A stretch of DNA of 64,000 nucleotides, taken from contig NZ_JBHULZ010000041.1 of assembly GCF_042684705.1 (NCBI RefSeq), positions 186,001 through 250,000 on the forward strand, written 5' to 3'. How positions within the stretch are numbered: the stretch's first letter is position 1; every line of letters starts with the position of its first letter. Origin of the DNA: Mesonia sediminis (GTDB lineage: Bacteria; Bacteroidota; Bacteroidia; Flavobacteriales; Flavobacteriaceae). Under the pieces are notes generated by a model. It saw only the letters and a program-made list of their open reading frames with translations. It had not been told where the DNA came from and searched no databases. Position numbers and translations under genes: made by a program. Positions 60,402-64,000 of the stretch are shown here, piece by piece.

Positions 60402-61907
60402 ATGAAATTTAAACTTATTGCATTATTCTGTTTTTGTAGTGTGAGCTTCTTTGGTGTAGCTCAAGATAGTGCAAACATAGCCGATCAACCGGTAACAGAT
60501 AGTTTAAGCAAAGAAGCCAGTGCAAAAGAGTTGCACAACATGCTTGAAAAAGCTGTTTTAACTTATTTAAAAGATTATAAAGAGCTCAAGCAAGTCGATT
60601 CGATCTGGCAACAGGAATTAATGAACTCAGACTTGTACGCAGAAATGAATCAAGCCATTCAAGAAGGTGAATCATTAGAAAATGTGCCTAGGCAAATAAA
60701 TCGGGATACTTTAATTGCACGTCTTGATCGGTTAAATGCCAAAACTCCATTTAAAATAAGTTATAATACCTCATTAGAAAAAGTAATTAATTACTATTTA
60801 AAATGGCGTAAAGAAAGTGTGCAACGCTTAATGAGTTTAAGTCATTACTATTTTCCTTTATTTGAAGAGAAATTAGATCAGTACAATATACCGCTTGAGA
60901 TGAAATACTTGGCTATTGTAGAATCGGCATTAAATCCGCGTGCAAAATCTCGAGTGGGCGCAACAGGATTATGGCAATTTATGTACCCAACAGGTAAAAT
61001 GCACGGTTTAGAAGTGACGAGTTACGTAGATGCTAGAATGAGTCCAGAACGCTCAACAGAGGCTGCAGCTCAATACTTATCTACCTTATACGGTATGTTT
61101 AATGATTGGGATTTAGCTCTTGCAGCTTATAATTCGGGTCCAGGAAATGTTTCTAAGGCAATAAGAAGAAGTGGCGGTCAAACCGACTATTGGAAATTAC
61201 GCAACTATCTCCCTAGAGAAACAGCTGGCTATGTGCCTTCTTTTATCGCTACCATGTACTTGTTTGAATATGCATTTGAGCACGGATTTAATTCTGCTAA
61301 ACCACAAATCACTTATTTTGAAACCGATACTATTCAAGTTAAACAAGCGCTTAACTTTGAGATGATTGAAGATATAACTGGAGTTGATCAAGATTTGCTT
61401 GAATTTTTAAATCCAAGTTTTAAATTAGGGGTTATACCGCAAATAGAGGGTAAGCAATACCATTTAAGATTACCTAGAAAAGAGGCTGGTTTGTTTGTGG
61501 CAAATGAAGATCTAATTTATAAATATGTAGCACAAAAACACAAAGAAGCGAATATGCCCACAAAAGAAGAACTTCTTGAACCCGTTCGGTATAGAGTAAG
61601 AAGTGGAGATTTTTTGGGTAAAATAGCAGCTCGATATGGGGTGCGTGTTAGTCAAATTAAACAATGGAATAACTTACGCAGCAATAATTTACGTATAGGA
61701 CAATATTTAAGTATTTTCCCTAAAAATACTTATGCAAGTCGTTCAAAATCAAACACAACCAAACATTATATTGTAAGACAAGGAGATTCTTTATGGAGTA
61801 TATCGCGTAAGTTTCCTGGAGTTAGCGTACAAGAAATTCAAAAATGGAACGATATTAGCGGTAGTCGTTTAAAACCAGGAATGAAATTAAAAATTTCAAA
61901 TGGCTAA
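60402..61907 (+). CDS. LysM-containing lytic transglycosylase (MltD-like)
   Basis: Exported peptidoglycan-cleaving enzyme, 501 residues. A signal peptide (KFKLIALFCFCSVSFFGVAQ) is followed by the SLT catalytic domain with Glu174 in LAIVESALNPRAKSRVGATGLWQFM and the supporting DLALAAYNSGPGNVSKAI. Two C-terminal LysM domains follow (YRVRSGDFLGKIAARYGVRVSQIKQWN at about 400-443; YIVRQGDSLWSISRKFPGVSVQEIQKWN at about 456-500), which bind glycan. The next gene, a DUF4837 lipoprotein, follows after 13 bases. Confidence 0.94.
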   Translation: MKFKLIALFCFCSVSFFGVAQDSANIADQPVTDSLSKEASAKELHNMLEKAVLTYLKDYKELKQVDSIWQQELMNSDLYAEMNQAIQEGESLENVPRQINRDTLIARLDRLNAKTPFKISYNTSLEKVINYYLKWRKESVQRLMSLSHYYFPLFEEKLDQYNIPLEMKYLAIVESALNPRAKSRVGATGLWQFMYPTGKMHGLEVTSYVDARMSPERSTEAAAQYLSTLYGMFNDWDLALAAYNSGPGNVSKAIRRSGGQTDYWKLRNYLPRETAGYVPSFIATMYLFEYAFEHGFNSAKPQITYFETDTIQVKQALNFEMIEDITGVDQDLLEFLNPSFKLGVIPQIEGKQYHLRLPRKEAGLFVANEDLIYKYVAQKHKEANMPTKEELLEPVRYRVRSGDFLGKIAARYGVRVSQIKQWNNLRSNNLRIGQYLSIFPKNTYASRSKSNTTKHYIVRQGDSLWSISRKFPGVSVQEIQKWNDISGSRLKPGMKLKISNG

Positions 61908-61920
61908 ACTCTTGTAGATT

Positions 61921-62901
61921 ATGATAAATAAGATTTTCGGGCTATTGTTAGCTAGTTTTTTAGTTTTAGGTTGTGAGGAGCAACCCAAAGATGCTAAAGC
62001 TAATTTACCCGATTCAAATGGTCGCATTAATAATGTATCGGTAGTAATAGATCATGCCTTATGGGAAGGCAAAATAGGAGAGGAAATACGCTCTGTTTTG
62101 GCAGCAACTGTAGATGGCTTAACCCACCAAGAGCCTCTTTTTACGATGAATCAGATACCGCCAAGCGCTTTTGATGGCTTTGTACGTAGTAACCGTACTT
62201 TTTTAAAAATAGGTAAATCAGCGCAAGCGTATTTTGAAATTGTACAAGATACCTTTGCTAGGCCACAAACTGGGGTATTTGTATATGCGCCTACACAAGA
62301 GGAGTTAATTAAATTGTTAGATAATAACAAAGATGCTATTGTTTCTTCATTAAAAAAAACCGAGCTAAAGGAACAGCAAAACCGAATTGCTAAATCTTTA
62401 AAACCAGACCAAGTGATTCGTGAAAAATTAGGGGTTTCCTTAAACTTTCCTACGGCCTATCGTTATGCTAAACAGGAAGATAATTTTTTCTGGATTCGTA
62501 AAGACATTCCAAAAGGTACCATGGAAATTTTGCTTTATGAAGTTCCTTTTCATACTATCGAAAAAGATACCAATATAGTAGGCAATATTATTAAAATGCG
62601 TGATAGTATTGGTAAGCAACACATACCGGGGCCCAGAGATGGGAGTTATCTAGTTACCGAAGATGCCTATGCTCCGTACTTATTCGAGACGCAAATAGAC
62701 GGTAAGTTTGCCTACGAAAGTAGAGGAGTTTGGGAAGTAAAAAATGCTTTTATGGCTGGCCCATTTATCAATTTTGCGGTTAAAGATGAAAAAAACAAAC
62801 GCTATGTTATTTTAGAAGGTTTTGTTTTTAGACCTTCAACCAATAAGCGAGACCATGTTTTTGAACTAGAAGCAATTTTAAGATCGGCAAAAATCAATTA
62901 A
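61921..62901 (+). CDS. DUF4837 family lipoprotein
   Basis: 326 residues with a lipobox (LASFLVLGC, Cys18). Family segments visible are GRINNVSVVIDHALWEGKIGEEIRSVLAATVDGLTHQEPLFTMNQIPPSAF and FWIRKDIPKGTMEILLYEVP. EDAYAPYLFETQIDGKFAYESRGVWEVKNAFMAGPFINFAV lies near the C-terminus. It is a Bacteroidota-specific family of unknown function. It lies at the end of a pgk-transglycosylase-DUF4837 run, closed by a hairpin. Confidence 0.92.
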   Translation: MINKIFGLLLASFLVLGCEEQPKDAKANLPDSNGRINNVSVVIDHALWEGKIGEEIRSVLAATVDGLTHQEPLFTMNQIPPSAFDGFVRSNRTFLKIGKSAQAYFEIVQDTFARPQTGVFVYAPTQEELIKLLDNNKDAIVSSLKKTELKEQQNRIAKSLKPDQVIREKLGVSLNFPTAYRYAKQEDNFFWIRKDIPKGTMEILLYEVPFHTIEKDTNIVGNIIKMRDSIGKQHIPGPRDGSYLVTEDAYAPYLFETQIDGKFAYESRGVWEVKNAFMAGPFINFAVKDEKNKRYVILEGFVFRPSTNKRDHVFELEAILRSAKIN

Positions 62902-62906
62902 ATTAA

Positions 62907-62937
62907 AAATGCGCATTCTTTGCTAGAATGCGCATTT
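62907..62937 (+). terminator. Hairpin between DUF4837 and tatA
   Basis: AAATGCGCATTCT (62907-62919) and AGAATGCGCATTT (62925-62937) are perfect inverted repeats with a five-base loop. The T-tract is short on either strand, so it is a terminator of moderate quality for the converging genes. Confidence 0.75.
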
Positions 62938-62963
62938 AATATAAGTTTTAAGTAAAAAAAAGA

Positions 62964-63152
62964 TTACTTTTCTGTTTGCTGAGTGTCGGTTTTTGAATTC
63001 TCTTCTTTTGAAGCATCTTTGAATTCTTTGATACCACTGCCCAATCCTTTCATTAATTCGGGTATTTTCTTACCGCCGAATATCAATAATACAACCACGA
63101 CAATTAAGATGATTTGCGGTGTACCTATGGCTAAAAAATGGTTTGCCAACAT
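62964..63152 (-). CDS. tatA: Sec-independent protein translocase TatA/E
   Basis: 62 residues. A single membrane helix (IGTPQIILIVVVVLLIFGGKKIPELMKGLGSGIKEFKDA) shows the TatA pattern with FGGKKIPEL and the amphipathic helix after it, then a charged tail (SKEENSKTDTQQTEK). The Tat pathway exports folded proteins. tatC is not in the window. A consensus promoter lies 23 bases upstream. Confidence 0.94.
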   Translation of the reverse strand: MLANHFLAIGTPQIILIVVVVLLIFGGKKIPELMKGLGSGIKEFKDASKEENSKTDTQQTEK

Positions 63153-63175
63153 AACTTTAAATTTTTAAGATAATA

Positions 63176-63204
63176 CAAAAATACGAATTAAAATTGAATT
63201 CAAA
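63176..63204 (-). promoter_or_regulatory. Bacteroidota-type promoter of tatA
   Basis: The minus strand reads TTTTG (its TTG at 63201-63203) then TATTTTTG (63176-63183), 17 bases apart, matching -33/-7. Confidence 0.65.
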
Positions 63205-63274
63205 ATCGATAGCTTGATTTATTCAAGATAAACCTGCAATAATATTTTATATTTGTATAGTAAATTGGCGCCCT

Positions 63275-64000
63275 ATGAGTAAACCCAAGAAGAGTAAAAG
63301 AATTAAAAGAAAATTACTTTACAAGTATCGGCTGGTCGTTCTCAACGAAGATACCTTTGAAGAGCAATTTGCTTTGCGTTTAAACCGACTAAACATATTT
63401 GTAGGCGTAGGTATTTCAACTATTTTAATTATAGCCTTTACCACGGTTTTAATCGCTTTTACACCCTTGCGGGAATACATACCCGGTTATGCCAGTACAA
63501 AATTGCGTAAACAAGCAACAAGCCTAGCCTACAAAACCGATTCACTACAAATTGCACTCGATCAAAAAAACAGGTATTTAGAAAGTATTCGGCGCGTGTT
63601 GGCAGGAGAGGTGAGTCCGTTAGATTTTGAAGAAGAAAACTTAGATACCGTCAATCAAATTGTTGCCGATACGGTAAATTTCAATGCCTCTGAAACCGAC
63701 TCGCTTTTGCGTAAAGAAGTGGCCGAAGAAGAACGTTTTAATGTTCAAAAACAATTGGATTCTAAAGTAGAATTTTCTTTGTTTTCACCGCTCAAAGGTG
63801 AAATTTCAGAAAATTTTAATCCGCAAACAAAACATTATGCAGTCGATGTGGTGGCTCAAGAGAATACACCTGTTAAGAGTATTGCAGACGGTACGGTGAT
63901 TTTTGCAGAATGGAGTGCTGCTACTGGTTATGTGATTATTTTAGAACATAACCACGGTCTGTTATCGGTTTATAAACACAATAAATCTTTAACCAAGGCA
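63275..64000 (+). CDS. M23 family metallopeptidase (3' truncated by the window)
   Basis: The ATG at 63275 opens a basic cytoplasmic N-terminus (SKPKKSKRIKRKLLYKYRLVV), one membrane helix (FVGVGISTILIIAFTTVLIAF), a coiled-coil-like linker and a LytM/M23 domain. That domain starts at FSPLKGEISENFNPQTKHYAVDVVAQENTPVKSIADGTVIFA, where HYAVD contains the first zinc ligands. It continues to GYVIILEHNHGLLSVYKHN, at which point the window ends. The order M23-tatA-DUF4837 is a Bacteroidota neighbourhood. A TATATTTG box at 63248-63255 is the likely -7 element. Confidence 0.9.
   Translation, partial: MSKPKKSKRIKRKLLYKYRLVVLNEDTFEEQFALRLNRLNIFVGVGISTILIIAFTTVLIAFTPLREYIPGYASTKLRKQATSLAYKTDSLQIALDQKNRYLESIRRVLAGEVSPLDFEEENLDTVNQIVADTVNFNASETDSLLRKEVAEEERFNVQKQLDSKVEFSLFSPLKGEISENFNPQTKHYAVDVVAQENTPVKSIADGTVIFAEWSAATGYVIILEHNHGLLSVYKHNKSLTKA

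Overview
The window looks like chromosomal DNA of a member of the Flavobacteriaceae (phylum Bacteroidota). The evidence is the very AT-rich sequence, the near absence of Shine-Dalgarno leaders, and the repeated Bacteroidota-type -7 promoter box TAnnTTTG, sometimes with a -33 TTTG about 17-19 bases upstream. The gene content agrees: carboxypeptidase-regulatory/TonB-type receptors, a GLPGLI protein, DUF4175, DUF4837, DUF177-rpmF-fabH-accBC, an A2M-PBP1C pair and an S41 protease next to rnpA. I see no transposase, integrase, prophage, CRISPR array or rRNA. Both ends cut genes: a receptor at the left and an M23 peptidase at the right.

Layout. 1-6.2 kb is the most accessory-looking part: a truncated outer-membrane receptor, then a promoter and a probable four-gene unit (67-aa secreted acidic peptide, GLPGLI protein, a Cys-containing small ORF without a canonical start, and a complete 908-aa receptor). 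6.4-12.5 kb holds housekeeping genes (dusB, a LolC/E-like permease, rbfA, methylmalonyl-CoA epimerase, a CAU tRNA, ribE, pdxA, DUF177-rpmF). 12.7-15.6 kb is fabH-accB-accC for fatty-acid initiation. 15.9-23.8 kb is a bacterial alpha-2-macroglobulin with penicillin-binding protein 1C. 23.8-30.1 kb is a MarR/GbsR-type regulator with a perfect operator and a three-gene RND efflux pump. 30.1-38.2 kb carries a CYTH protein, dinB, rnpA, an S41 protease, DUF1853, SulP, an ElaA-like acetyltransferase, a CDF metal exporter and rpiB.

38.2-39.1 kb is the only long gene-free stretch. It is AT-rich and has four copies of TTAT(C/T)AACA plus two near-matches, so I propose it as the replication origin. 39.1-49.9 kb: rnr, a DUF2807 protein, a LysE exporter, tRNA-Cys, folB, glnS, a YtxH/holin-like envelope operon, an SPFH protein, an outer-membrane protein and gltX. 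50.0-57.9 kb: DUF4175, ybeY, mnmG, a lipoprotein, a methyltransferase and an OmpH/Skp-like lipoprotein. Two parS-type 16-mers flank mnmG, the first lying inside the last codons of ybeY. 57.9-64 kb: holB, pgk, a LysM lytic transglycosylase, DUF4837, tatA and an M23 peptidase.

How it fits together. rnpA, mnmG, the parS sites and the DnaA-box-like cluster all lie within about 25 kb, as expected for an origin-proximal region, although dnaA, rpmH, parA and parB are not in the window. The strongest candidates for something less described are the small-peptide/GLPGLI/receptor unit at 2.3-6.2 kb and the origin/parS arrangement. All functional names come from recognising motifs in the translated sequence; no database search was run.
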